Source: Methanolobus vulcani (GTDB taxonomy: Archaea; Halobacteriota; Methanosarcinia; Methanosarcinales; Methanosarcinaceae). Taken from it: a DNA stretch of 64,000 bases. This document shows positions 17,032-26,132 of this stretch, piece after piece. Both the position numbers and the translations under genes were made by a program. Position 1 is the stretch's first letter; each line of letters begins with the position of its first letter. Location of the stretch: NCBI RefSeq assembly GCF_006546655.1, contig NZ_VIAQ01000017.1:1-64000 (forward strand), given 5' to 3'. Below the pieces are notes generated by a model. That model had not been told where the DNA came from. It saw nothing but the letters and a program-made list of their open reading frames with translations, and ran no database searches.

Positions 17032-18756
17032 TCAGGCACTATCCGTAACCTCTTTGATATAGGGACCAAGAATCATGTCCTTGTAAGCTCCGCCTGCAGG
17101 AACCTTAGGATAGAGAACTTCTTCCCTGTCAGTGCAGATCTCAAGGAAACAAGGTCCTTCTGAATTAAGGAAAGCCTCCATTCCATCTTTCAAATCTTTT
17201 CTGTCAGTTATCCTTTCTGCAAAAGCAAAGCCGAATGATTCTGCAATTTCTGAAAAGTTAACGTCCTTTGGTCTCTGTGTTCCTGTCCTGACACCATCAT
17301 ATGCAGCATCCTGAAGGTTCTGTACCATTCCATCGATCCTGTTGTTGAGCATGAGTATTTTTATGGGCAGGTCCAGTGATGCGATTGTATGCAGTTCTCC
17401 AAGATTCATTCGCAAACTGCCATCGCCGTCTATTGCTATGACCCTTGCATCAGGATTTGCAAAATGGACACCTATGGATGTTGGCATGGAAAAACCCATT
17501 GTCCCAAAGGAACCGGATGTCATGAAGGATTTTGCTTTCTGCATTGGAAGATACTGGGCTGCAAGCATCTGGTGATTGCCGACACCTGTGGTTATCCTGG
17601 TGTTATCATCAATATAGTCTGACAGCATGGACATGACCTCAGCAGACTGGATAGATTCAGACTGACGATTGTAGTCCAGTGGCCAGGTCCTCTTTAGTTT
17701 TCTGGCACGTTCCTGCCATTCAGTGATATTCAATGTAATGTTATGCCTTTTAGCATAGTTGAGCAGGTCCATTACGGCAGTGGCTGCATCACCAATAAAT
17801 GTGAACTTTGGAGAACGTTCGATCTTTATCTGATGCATTTTCTCAGGATGGATATCAATATAAGCTACGTCAGTGCCAATCGCAAAACCGACTTTTTCAG
17901 CGACCCTGTCATCCCAGCGGACACCGATAGCAAAGAAGAAGTCGTTCTCCTGGATGAGCATATTGGCATAGGGTGTGCCGAACATCCCAAGCATTCCAAG
18001 GTTAAGGTCATTCCGGCCGTCAAGGACACCTTTTGCCATGAGCGTGTTGACTGCTGGTATTCTGAAATATTCGTTAAATTCGCGTATAGCATGGCTTCCG
18101 GCTTCGGAGTTGAGACCTCCTCCAAGATAGAGCAAGGGTTTTTTTGAGTTAAGGAACAACTGGAAGAATTCCTCGCACTGGTCGTCGCAGAGATGCCTGT
18201 CATCGTTGTAACTTTCTTCAAAACGCATGATGTTTATGTCATTGTATTCATGAGTCCTCAGTTGTTTGTTCAATGGGAAATCTATAACGACAGGTCCTGG
18301 TTTACCTGATTTTGCAAAGTAATAGGCATCTTTGACTATTGATTCGACATCGTCATCGCTTGATAGCAGAATGACCTTTTTGGAAGCTTCACCGAATACG
18401 CTCTCAACATTAATATGCTGGAAGGAGTCAGTACCTATCTTGTATTCAGGAACCTGCCCTGCAAAGACCAGCAGGGGAATGCTGTCACCATATGCATCGG
18501 CGACACTTGTGAGCGTGTTGGTGATTGCAGGTCCGGATGTGACTATTGCAACACCGACCTCGTTGCTTGATCTGGAGTAACCGGCTGCACTGAAGGCTGC
18601 TGACTGCTCGTTTGAATTGATAACTATTTCGATGTCACTCTTTTCAAGGGCATGGAATACCGGAAGTATTGCCGCTCCGGTATAACCGAATATTTGTTTG
18701 ACCCCGAGGTCCTCCAGACATTTTACTAATATTTCTGCTCCATTCATTTCTTCCAT
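17032..18756 (-). CDS. ilvB: Acetolactate synthase large subunit-like (ThDP enzyme)
   Basis: This thiamine diphosphate enzyme would join two pyruvates to 2-acetolactate, the first common step of valine and leucine synthesis. The catalytic glutamate is in NSNEQSAAFSAAGYSR, the ThDP motif is GDGSLRMNLGELHTIASLDLPIKILMLNN, and all three domains (PYR, central, PP) are present in 574 residues. ATG 18756 has GGAGA 7 nt upstream; the frame is open to 18816. No small regulatory subunit gene adjoins it, so another ThDP enzyme such as a pyruvate oxidase homologue is possible. A valine-rich leader ORF with a terminator-like hairpin directly upstream supports a role in branched-chain synthesis. Confidence 0.85.
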   Translation of the reverse strand: MEEMNGAEILVKCLEDLGVKQIFGYTGAAILPVFHALEKSDIEIVINSNEQSAAFSAAGYSRSSNEVGVAIVTSGPAITNTLTSVADAYGDSIPLLVFAGQVPEYKIGTDSFQHINVESVFGEASKKVILLSSDDDVESIVKDAYYFAKSGKPGPVVIDFPLNKQLRTHEYNDINIMRFEESYNDDRHLCDDQCEEFFQLFLNSKKPLLYLGGGLNSEAGSHAIREFNEYFRIPAVNTLMAKGVLDGRNDLNLGMLGMFGTPYANMLIQENDFFFAIGVRWDDRVAEKVGFAIGTDVAYIDIHPEKMHQIKIERSPKFTFIGDAATAVMDLLNYAKRHNITLNITEWQERARKLKRTWPLDYNRQSESIQSAEVMSMLSDYIDDNTRITTGVGNHQMLAAQYLPMQKAKSFMTSGSFGTMGFSMPTSIGVHFANPDARVIAIDGDGSLRMNLGELHTIASLDLPIKILMLNNRIDGMVQNLQDAAYDGVRTGTQRPKDVNFSEIAESFGFAFAERITDRKDLKDGMEAFLNSEGPCFLEICTDREEVLYPKVPAGGAYKDMILGPYIKEVTDSA

Positions 18757-18814
18757 TTGAATTCTCCGTGAAGAAACGATTCCGGCACAGGATAGACTGA
18801 TCAGTAAAGTAACC

Positions 18815-18860
18815 AAAAACAGTGCACTTGAGCCAGAAAAGTTTCTTTTGTTAGCTCAAG
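18815..18860 (-). terminator. Attenuator-like hairpin before the acetolactate synthase gene
   Basis: On the minus strand CTTGAGC pairs with GCTCAAG. An inner AAAAG / CTTTT stem extends the hairpin, and GTTTTTG follows. The stop codon of the valine-rich leader ORF lies inside the left arm, and the structural gene starts about 58 nt after the T-run. A ribosome held on the valine codons would cover the left arm. See the leader ORF and the second copy at 22699. Confidence 0.6.
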
Positions 18861-18924
18861 CGTTTAGCACTACCACTACTACGGGCACTTCTACTAAGGT
18901 GTGAGTTGTGGTAGGGTTAGACAT
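18856..18924 (-). CDS. Valine-rich leader peptide upstream of acetolactate synthase
   Basis: This 22-codon ORF starts MSNPTTTHT and ends VPVVVVVLNA, with five consecutive valine codons, then a leucine codon, just before its stop. A TATA-like CTTAAGTATC (18946-18955) lies about 25 nt before the ATG, so the transcript is probably leaderless. The stop codon overlaps a hairpin followed by a U-tract, then the acetolactate synthase gene. This is the layout of the bacterial ilvB leader (ivbL). A diverged copy with the frame kept is at 22746-22820, which favours translation. Function by attenuation is an inference. Confidence 0.6.
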   Translation of the reverse strand: MSNPTTTHTLVEVPVVVVVLNA

Positions 18925-18945
18925 TAGGTTATGGTTGGTGGAAGT

Positions 18946-18955
18946 GATACTTAAG
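18946..18955 (-). promoter_or_regulatory. TATA box of the leader transcript
   Basis: CTTAAGTATC on the minus strand, within a block shared with the second copy (TCCAATAC, then CTTAAATAC at 22842-22851). The spacing to the leader ATG is about 25 nt in both. Confidence 0.5.
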
Positions 18956-19215
18956 GGTATTGGAGTTAATGATTAAGAAGCGTGTTTTTTCCTTGTCTCA
19001 ACTTTGTTATACACGTCCCTGGAAAACCTCAATGGTGTTTCATCTATATTGAGACTTTTCTTTCTCATCTCGATCAAACTACATCCATAATCACACTGGC
19101 ATGATACCAACGAATCTACCACTCATAAAAAAATATTGTAATATTTGGATTAAATTATTTTTTGTGAGAAGAAAAGGAAAGCGGCCTGGGAAAATGCCAC
19201 TTCCCACATTTAGAC

Positions 19216-21024
19216 TTATGACCTTCTGAACAGCATAACCATGAAGACCATAGAGACAGCCACCCAGAGTTCAAAACCCGGAAGTCCTTTTTCTTTGACC
19301 ACTGTTGAACTGGCAGATACCTCCGGAACTACAAGTATTTCCTGAGTCGGAATTACTTCTGTTTTGTCAGGTAGTATCATTGGAGTTGTTGGATCCTCTG
19401 AACTCAATTCAAGTTCTGCAGTCTCCCCTTTCTGAATTGGATTCTTGCCATAATCCTGCAACTGTTCTGTATTAGAATTCATTACGAAGAACTCAAAGTC
19501 ACCATCATCAAATGCTGTTATGTCCACATCGTATTCATCCGTTGTTGGCAGAGTGAAATACCACTGATGTCCGCCTTCTCCATCAGACATTTTTAGAAGA
19601 GATGCATCAGGGATATCAAAGGCCATTTCGTTATCACTAACAGCACCCAACTGTCGTCCACTGCTGTCAGTGATCAGAATATTTACCGGGCAATGCAAAC
19701 TGCCTACCAAAAAATCTCTCGCATCAAAGAAAACAGGTTCATTCGAGTTGGTGATATTATATGAATTCATGTTACCACTTAATTTATCACCTGCTGCACC
19801 GAAAAACATCTTTTCCCATTCACTGATAGACATCACCTCCGGTTTCTGCTGAACCCATGGATCAAATACAACTCCAGTCTTCTTCCAATAGGTTCCTACG
19901 GGATATACAACGACAGCGTGATGTGCGTAAAATGATCCTGCTATCGGGCCGAAATCATAACCGTTCAAAAGATGACACTCATCAGGAGTTGATTGGATAT
20001 TATGAAGGAATTCCAAAACCATTGCCTGATATCCACCACATGTAAATTCACCATAATCACTATTTATGACAGAATACATGTTATTAACAGAACCAGGATT
20101 AAAACCAAGAGTTGTCCATTCATTACCTGCTTTTATATCTGTTTGATATGGTCCTTCAGGGATACGTTGTTTGTAGAGACGGATCACCTCTTCAAGATCT
20201 GCTTCCTTGTCACAGGGACATTTCACAACTACTTTAGTCTTAGCTACGGTCTTCTTATCTATTTTGGCAGAAATCGTACAGGTGCCGATGTCCTGGGAAG
20301 TAAAAAGGCCACCGTCAGAACTAAAAAGACCAGCGTTGTCAATTGTCCCTATAATTACATTATCTTTGTAATCACTAATTGATAGGGATTGTGCAACATC
20401 CCATTTAACATCACTATCATCGACATCTGAAATGATTCCATTCCTCTCTTTTTTTAGAGTGAAATCAATTGTTTCACCAAATTCTATCTCTTCATCTGCA
20501 GGAACAATGAAAAAGTCTTCTTTGTTATCTTCTGCAGCCATCAAAAAAAAAGTCAGAGATCTATAACCTCTAATCTGTTCACTCGACACTTGTACACTGT
20601 AAAAATTAGGTGTCGCATATTTAAGTTCATCATAGTCTGAGCCTAAGATATAGTTGAACATGAATTCATTCGTTGAATTAGATGTTCGTTTTATAGGGTA
20701 GCCTCGTTTGAGAAGTGACCATCCTTTAGTATCTACTCCTTCAACTTCAATTATAGTATAAACACCATTCTGCTTGTTTTCCGGAGTGGTATCGACTAAA
20801 AATTGGACATAATCACCCCTTCCTTCAACATGATAAGCAGGGTCATATCCTACTACATCACCGTTAGGGAAAGTGAACTTGAAAGTAAACTCTCCAGAAG
20901 GGTGTGGAAGTTCATAGGTTGTAGCTGCTGATGTTACAATTATCATTGAATTGAAAAGTGTTATAGAAAGAATTAGAATAGTTAAGACTCTATATTTCTT
21001 GAAGTTTGGATTTTTTAAGCTCAT
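19216..21024 (-). CDS. Surface protein with transglutaminase/papain-like core and PGF-CTERM anchor
   Basis: The 602-residue product has an N-terminal signal peptide (ending TSAATTYE), beta-rich domains, and near residues 330-400 a likely catalytic triad of the transglutaminase-like/papain fold: Cys in FTCGGYQAM, His in YAHHAVVVYPV, Asp in VVFDPW. The C-terminus GLPGFELWVAVSMVFMVMLF followed by RRS is the PGF-CTERM signal used by archaeosortase for removal and lipid anchoring. A protease or cross-linking role outside the cell is an inference. It is a single gene with no operon partner. Confidence 0.75.
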   Translation of the reverse strand: MSLKNPNFKKYRVLTILILSITLFNSMIIVTSAATTYELPHPSGEFTFKFTFPNGDVVGYDPAYHVEGRGDYVQFLVDTTPENKQNGVYTIIEVEGVDTKGWSLLKRGYPIKRTSNSTNEFMFNYILGSDYDELKYATPNFYSVQVSSEQIRGYRSLTFFLMAAEDNKEDFFIVPADEEIEFGETIDFTLKKERNGIISDVDDSDVKWDVAQSLSISDYKDNVIIGTIDNAGLFSSDGGLFTSQDIGTCTISAKIDKKTVAKTKVVVKCPCDKEADLEEVIRLYKQRIPEGPYQTDIKAGNEWTTLGFNPGSVNNMYSVINSDYGEFTCGGYQAMVLEFLHNIQSTPDECHLLNGYDFGPIAGSFYAHHAVVVYPVGTYWKKTGVVFDPWVQQKPEVMSISEWEKMFFGAAGDKLSGNMNSYNITNSNEPVFFDARDFLVGSLHCPVNILITDSSGRQLGAVSDNEMAFDIPDASLLKMSDGEGGHQWYFTLPTTDEYDVDITAFDDGDFEFFVMNSNTEQLQDYGKNPIQKGETAELELSSEDPTTPMILPDKTEVIPTQEILVVPEVSASSTVVKEKGLPGFELWVAVSMVFMVMLFRRS

Positions 21025-21171
21025 GTTTGCCTCTAGGTAATTTTAATAAGGATTTTTATATCCCTCTTGGTTTAGTAAGTATATCATATACATTTTCTAA
21101 CCAGAATATGGATAGGATTCCTGCACCTCTCTGACAAAATCCAGTACATCAGAAAATTTTGTAATTTTTCT

Positions 21172-22014
21172 TTAAAGCACATCAGACCCAGAATATAGAA
21201 TCTCATTTGCCCTATCCCAGCAAGCATCTGCTTCCTCTGTCCTTCCCATTGCATATAGTATTGAACTTTTTAGTTCCCAGGCATCTAAATTTCTAGAGCC
21301 AGCATCAGTAAGGTAGTCACAGATTTTTAAAGCTTCATCGTACTCTCCAAGTTGAAAATGACTGTCGGCTCTGTGCAGCATATAAAATCCGGATGATGAT
21401 CCTAATTCATGTGCTTTCTCGTGTGCTATAATGGACTCTCTCCACTCTCTTTGATAATAATGAGCTTCTCCTTTCATGGACCACACATCAACATTTTCAG
21501 GATCTAATTCCAGAACTTTGTCATATGCTTTTGTTGCATTCTCGTAATCACACCTTAAAGAGTGAGTCTCTGCTTTCAAAATCAAAACACGTGTATCATT
21601 CGGTGATTCTTCGAGTACTTTATCAAATGCATTTATAGCATTATTATATGAATCAATATCTGGATATATTTTTGTTTCATAAAAATAAACCAACCCTTTT
21701 CCATACCAAGCACTTATATTTTCTGGATCTAATTCGAGTACCTGATCGTATGCTGTCATGGATTCATCATAATCTCCAGAGAGATAGTGAGAAAATCCTT
21801 TATAGAGCCAGGCATCTGTATTTTCAGGATTTAACTTAAGAGCTTCATCAAAAGCCTTTATAGCTTCATCATACTCTCCAGAGTCATATTTGCTCTGACC
21901 ATATGAAGTCCAGGCGGTATCATTATCAAATTTAGCAGAATTGTCAATACAGCCTGCACTGATCAAAACAAATGTGATACATACAATTAATAGGACAATC
22001 TTACTTTTAATCAT
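21172..22014 (-). CDS. TPR-repeat lipoprotein
   Basis: The signal peptide ends in a lipobox-like ISAGC, so the protein is probably lipid-anchored outside the membrane. About six tetratricopeptide repeats follow, with the pattern YDEAIKAFDEALKLNPENTDAW. TPR arrays bind partner proteins; the partner here is unknown. It is 280 residues and stands alone. Confidence 0.85.
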   Translation of the reverse strand: MIKSKIVLLIVCITFVLISAGCIDNSAKFDNDTAWTSYGQSKYDSGEYDEAIKAFDEALKLNPENTDAWLYKGFSHYLSGDYDESMTAYDQVLELDPENISAWYGKGLVYFYETKIYPDIDSYNNAINAFDKVLEESPNDTRVLILKAETHSLRCDYENATKAYDKVLELDPENVDVWSMKGEAHYYQREWRESIIAHEKAHELGSSSGFYMLHRADSHFQLGEYDEALKICDYLTDAGSRNLDAWELKSSILYAMGRTEEADACWDRANEILYSGSDVL

Positions 22015-22115
22015 AAGTTGGCTATCTAAGCAATGCTATATATAATCTGTTAAAAATTTAACATGGAGGTATAGTTATACATGACACAGAACATTATGCA
22101 TAACCTCATTCGCAA

Positions 22116-22634
22116 TCACTGCTGGATTTCTTTAGCACCCATAACGGTTATCCAAAGTACCCAGATAAGTTCACCCATTGTGAAATAATCAACAAATGAT
22201 GGTACATATCCTATCAGGAAATATGAGACCGTTGCTCTTAAGTATCCTAATGATCCGACATATAATAGATATCCAATCCATTTTGGAAACATTCCTGATC
22301 TGATAACCAGCGTACCAATTGGTATAAGCCATAGTCCCCAGAAGACTTCTGCTAAGTGCATTGCTTCAGGCATGATTATTGCCATCAATGAGAAAGGTAT
22401 TCCTAAAAGACCGAATATGACTATCAGCGATGCCTGTTCCTTATCGGTATCCATGAATAATTTGTACAGCAATAACGCAACCACTATCTGAAACACCTGT
22501 ACAACAATCTGACCTAACTAACCAACTTTGAATAATGTAGATTCGCTGGCGAGTGTCGGTGCATATAACAATGAAAATATGCTTATGACAGTCCATACCG
22601 GATAAAGAATTCTAAGTTGGGTTATGGTCTTCAT
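22116..22634 (-). pseudogene. DUF4386-like membrane protein, interrupted by TAG
   Basis: This is a close copy of the intact gene at 25517-26035, with the same length of 519 nt. Codon CAG of the intact copy is TAG here (22518-22520), after TLFKVG. There are few other differences. A pseudogene is the simple reading. Because Methanosarcinaceae can decode UAG as pyrrolysine, read-through cannot be excluded from sequence alone. A leader peptide/hairpin unit lies just upstream. Confidence 0.75.
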
Positions 22635-22698
22635 GATAATAATTTTGGTGGGGGTGGCATATATATTTTGGCTTAATGATAAAATTGGGGTTGTGAAA

Positions 22699-22750
22699 GA
22701 AATAAAAACAGCGTACATGAGCCAGAAAAGTTTCGATAATCGTGCTCAAG
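22699..22750 (-). terminator. Attenuator-like hairpin, second copy
   Basis: TGAGC pairs with GCTCA, with an inner CGAT / ATCG stem, then GTTTTTATTT. It follows the valine-rich leader ORF copy and ends about 65 nt before the DUF4386 pseudogene start. Confidence 0.5.
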
Positions 22751-22820
22751 CGTTTAACACTACCACTACTAAGGACACGGGTACTAAAGTCACAGTGTGA
22801 GTTGTGATGGTGTTTGACAT
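22746..22820 (-). CDS. Valine/leucine-rich leader peptide, second copy
   Basis: This 24-codon ORF starts MSNTITTHT and ends LVVVVLNA. It differs from the copy at 18856 by substitutions and a 6-nt insertion, so the frame is kept. A TATA-like CTTAAATACC (22842-22851) again lies about 25 nt upstream. The downstream gene is a broken DUF4386 protein, not an amino-acid enzyme, so this copy may be a relic of a rearrangement. Confidence 0.5.
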   Translation of the reverse strand: MSNTITTHTVTLVPVSLVVVVLNA

Positions 22821-23088
22821 TAGCAGGAGATATTAGGCGAGGGTATTTAAGAGTATTGGAACTTAATCATTAAAAGATAGTTAATTTATTAAATTCTGAA
22901 AGATCTTTATTCAAATTCAGTTGTTTAAAAGTCTGTCATAACAGACCATATAATAAATGGTATAAATATATCAAACGTATAATTGTATATAGATTGTTTA
23001 ATCTGAATTTTGAAATTAAAGAACAGAGTGATATGAAATAAAGCTAGAAGATTTGAACACGCACATTATCTCAAAGGGAGATTAACGA

Positions 23089-25473
23089 ATGAGTTCTTCT
23101 GATAAGAATAAAAATATGGATGAAATTGAACATTCAATTGAAAGAAGACTTAATTATGAGCGTGCTTCGGTCAAATGCATGCGTACTTTGCTTGAGCCTG
23201 GGAGTATAGATAATATCTTACCCAGAATACTTAACATTGTACACAGGGTTGTAGACAACAGCAGAACCTATATTTTTAAAAATGAACTCGATCCTGACCT
23301 CGGTCTCTGTATGTCCCAGATATATGAAGCAGTTTCTTACGGTATTGAACCCCAGATAGACAATCCTGAACTGCAATATCTTTCTTATAATGAAGCTACA
23401 CCCACATTGTTAACTGTTTTAGAATCCAGACAGCATTTTGCACATTTAGTAGAAGAACTTGACGACCCGGAGAGAACAATCCTTTCAGAGCAAGGCATTC
23501 TTTCAGTACTTATTATCCCTATCTATGCCGGTAAGGACTTCTGGGGCTTTATCGGCTTTGATGATTGTGTAAAAGCCCGTGAATGGGATGAAAATGATAT
23601 AGACCTTCTGCGAATGATTGCTGATGGTATCGGAGAGTTTATTTCCCACCGGAAAGCCGAAAATGAACTGAGAGAAAGTGAAGAAAGGTACAGAGCACTT
23701 CACAATGCAACCTTTGGGGGTATCCTTATTCATGACAAAGGAAGAATCCTTGACTGCAATCAGGGATTGGTTGACATGACAGGATACTCAAAGGAAGAAC
23801 TACTTGCAAATGATAGTTTTACTATTGTTACAAAGGAGTCCAAACATATTGTAATGGAGAAATTAGCCTCCCGGTCAGAGGAACCATACGAAATTACAGG
23901 TCGCCGAAAAGACGGAACAGAGTATCCAATAAGAGTGCAGGCAAAAAATATTCCCTATAAAGGAAAGCAAGTCAGAGTTACTGAATTAAGGGACATAACT
24001 GAAGAGAAAGAGTCTGAAAAAGCATTAAAAGAAAGCGAAGAAAGATTCAAAGCTTTGCACCAAGGATCTTTTGGCGGGATTTTCATACACATAAATGATA
24101 TCATAATTGAGTGCAATCAGGGACTTTCAGAAATTACAGGTTATTCACAGGATGAATTAATAGGTAAAAAAGGAATTACACTTGCAGCCGAGCGTTGCAG
24201 AGACAAAATCCTGGATGTTATAGCCACAGATTATGAAGAACCATTTGAAGTAATCGGACTTAGAAAAGATAGGACTGAGTATCCACTTAAGGTTCAGGCT
24301 AAGACCATCCCATATAAAGGAAAAAATGTAAGGATTGTAGAATTCAGAGATATAACCGAGCGGAAAGAATCTGAAAAGGCGCTCAGGGACAGTGAAAGAA
24401 AATTCATGAATTATCTGGAAAATGCACCGTATGGAATCCTCATTCTAGATGAACATGGAAACTATCTGGAAGTTAACAAAACTGCCTGTAAATTAACCGG
24501 TTATGATGAAAATGAGCTTACACAGATGAATATAAGTGATATTATTGCTCCCGAATCATTGATAACCGCAGGACAGAGTTTTGATGAACTAAAAACCCGT
24601 GGCTATACTTCTACTGAACTACAAGTAACACACAAGGACGGGAGTGTAAGCTGGATAAGGAGAGATGGTACTAAACTTTCAGATAATAGATTTATCCTGT
24701 TTAGCAGTGACATTACTGAAATGAAAAAAGCTGAACACTCTTTGATAGAAGCCAAAATGCTTGCAGAGCACAACAACCGTATCAAATCAGAATTCCTGGC
24801 AAATATGAGTCATGAATTGCGTACCCCTCTTACCGCTGTAATAGGATTTTCCGATATCCTGCAGGAAGGTGTAGCAGGTGAGCTCACAGAAAAACAACTT
24901 GGATATGTGGACCATATCAACAAAAGTGGTAACCATCTTCTTGAGATCATAAATGATATTCTAGACCTGTCAAAAATAGAAGCTGGTAAAATGGAACTGG
25001 AATGTGAAGATTTTAATGTATCTGAACTTATTGATGAAACTCTGAAATCCATGTACCCGATGTCAGGAAAAAAGAATATTAAACTCTATTTGAGGAACAA
25101 CATCAATAATGGAAATGTCCATGCTGATAAAATTAAAATCCGGCAGATACTGTATAATCTTCTTAGTAACGCTATTAAATTTACTCCTGACAACGGAGAA
25201 GTCTTTATCAGCATAGAAAAAACAGAGAATGGAATACAGGTCTCTGTTACTGATACAGGAATTGGAATTCCGTCAGAAATGCAGGATGAGATATTCAGTC
25301 CTTTTACACAGGTGGATGCTTCCAGCAAAAGAAGGTATGGTGGCACTGGCCTTGGACTTGCACTTGTAAAACAGTTCGTTGAAATGCATAATGGGAAAGT
25401 CTGGCTTGAAAGTGAAGAGGGAAAGGGCAGTACTTTTACTTTTACAATAAAAAATCAGAAAAAAGATGATTGA
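23089..25473 (+). CDS. GAF/PAS sensor histidine kinase
   Basis: This 794-residue soluble kinase has no membrane span. An N-terminal GAF-like domain (about residues 20-190) is followed by three PAS domains: two are near-duplicates starting (E/D)SEERYRALHNATFGG and SEERFKALHQGSFGG, and the third is at about residue 440. Then come HisKA with FLANMSHELRTPLTAV (phosphorylated His) and a HATPase with N, G1 (DTGIGIP) and G2 (GGTGLGLAL) boxes. The signal is unknown. No response regulator adjoins it; the nearest is at 31269. A GGGAG site precedes the ATG. Two DUF4386 copies flank it. Confidence 0.93.
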   Translation: MSSSDKNKNMDEIEHSIERRLNYERASVKCMRTLLEPGSIDNILPRILNIVHRVVDNSRTYIFKNELDPDLGLCMSQIYEAVSYGIEPQIDNPELQYLSYNEATPTLLTVLESRQHFAHLVEELDDPERTILSEQGILSVLIIPIYAGKDFWGFIGFDDCVKAREWDENDIDLLRMIADGIGEFISHRKAENELRESEERYRALHNATFGGILIHDKGRILDCNQGLVDMTGYSKEELLANDSFTIVTKESKHIVMEKLASRSEEPYEITGRRKDGTEYPIRVQAKNIPYKGKQVRVTELRDITEEKESEKALKESEERFKALHQGSFGGIFIHINDIIIECNQGLSEITGYSQDELIGKKGITLAAERCRDKILDVIATDYEEPFEVIGLRKDRTEYPLKVQAKTIPYKGKNVRIVEFRDITERKESEKALRDSERKFMNYLENAPYGILILDEHGNYLEVNKTACKLTGYDENELTQMNISDIIAPESLITAGQSFDELKTRGYTSTELQVTHKDGSVSWIRRDGTKLSDNRFILFSSDITEMKKAEHSLIEAKMLAEHNNRIKSEFLANMSHELRTPLTAVIGFSDILQEGVAGELTEKQLGYVDHINKSGNHLLEIINDILDLSKIEAGKMELECEDFNVSELIDETLKSMYPMSGKKNIKLYLRNNINNGNVHADKIKIRQILYNLLSNAIKFTPDNGEVFISIEKTENGIQVSVTDTGIGIPSEMQDEIFSPFTQVDASSKRRYGGTGLGLALVKQFVEMHNGKVWLESEEGKGSTFTFTIKNQKKDD

Positions 25474-25516
25474 TTTTATCTGCCTTTCCAAATTGCAGGA
25501 CATTATTATCCCGTAC

Positions 25517-26035
25517 TCAATCCCGTATTTCTTTAGCACCTACAAACGTTATCCATAACACCCATATAAGCTCCCCCATTGTGAAGATATCAATAAAGGA
25601 TGGCACATATCCTATCAGGAAATATGAGACAGTTGCTCCCAGATATCCCAAAGATCCGACATATAATAGATATCCAATCCATTTTGGAAACATTCCCGAT
25701 CTGATAACCAGCGTACCAATTGGTATAAGCCACAGTCCCCAGAAGACTTCTGCGAGGTGCATTGCTTCAGGCATGATTATTGCCATCAATGAGAAAGGTA
25801 CTCCTAAAAGACCGAATATGACTATCAGCGATGCCTGTTCCTTATCGGTATCCATGAATAATTTATACAGCAATAACGCAACAACTATCTGAAACACCTG
25901 TACAACAATCTGGCCTAACTGACCAATTTTGAATAATGTCGATTCGCTGGCAAGTGTCGGTGCATACAGCAATGAAAACATGCTTATGACAGTCCATACC
26001 GGATAAAGAATTCTAAGTTGGGTTATGGTTTTCAT
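25517..26035 (-). CDS. DUF4386-like membrane protein
   Basis: This 172-residue membrane protein has about five or six spans (SMFSLLYAPTLA, FQIVVALLLYKLF, LIVIFGLLGVPFSLMAIIMPEA, YLLYVGSLGYLGATVSYFLIG). The sequence fits the DUF4386 family of unknown role. It is the intact copy of the pseudogene at 22116. Sequence conservation between the copies extends about 40 nt upstream of the start. A TATA-like CATATAT lies about 28 nt before the ATG, with no ribosome site, so it may be leaderless. Confidence 0.75.
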   Translation of the reverse strand: MKTITQLRILYPVWTVISMFSLLYAPTLASESTLFKIGQLGQIVVQVFQIVVALLLYKLFMDTDKEQASLIVIFGLLGVPFSLMAIIMPEAMHLAEVFWGLWLIPIGTLVIRSGMFPKWIGYLLYVGSLGYLGATVSYFLIGYVPSFIDIFTMGELIWVLWITFVGAKEIRD

Positions 26036-26132
26036 GATAATAATTTTGGTGGGGGTGGCATATATGTATTGGCTTATTAATAAAATTAGGGTTGTTATAT
26101 GAGTAGAATTCCCACACTCAACCTACAATCAC

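Noticed and set aside
18973-19122. Minus-strand 49-codon frame with GTG start and a CQCDYGC motif
   Set aside because: No ribosome site, no second copy and no known family; it might be a relic of a transposase but the sequence does not support this.
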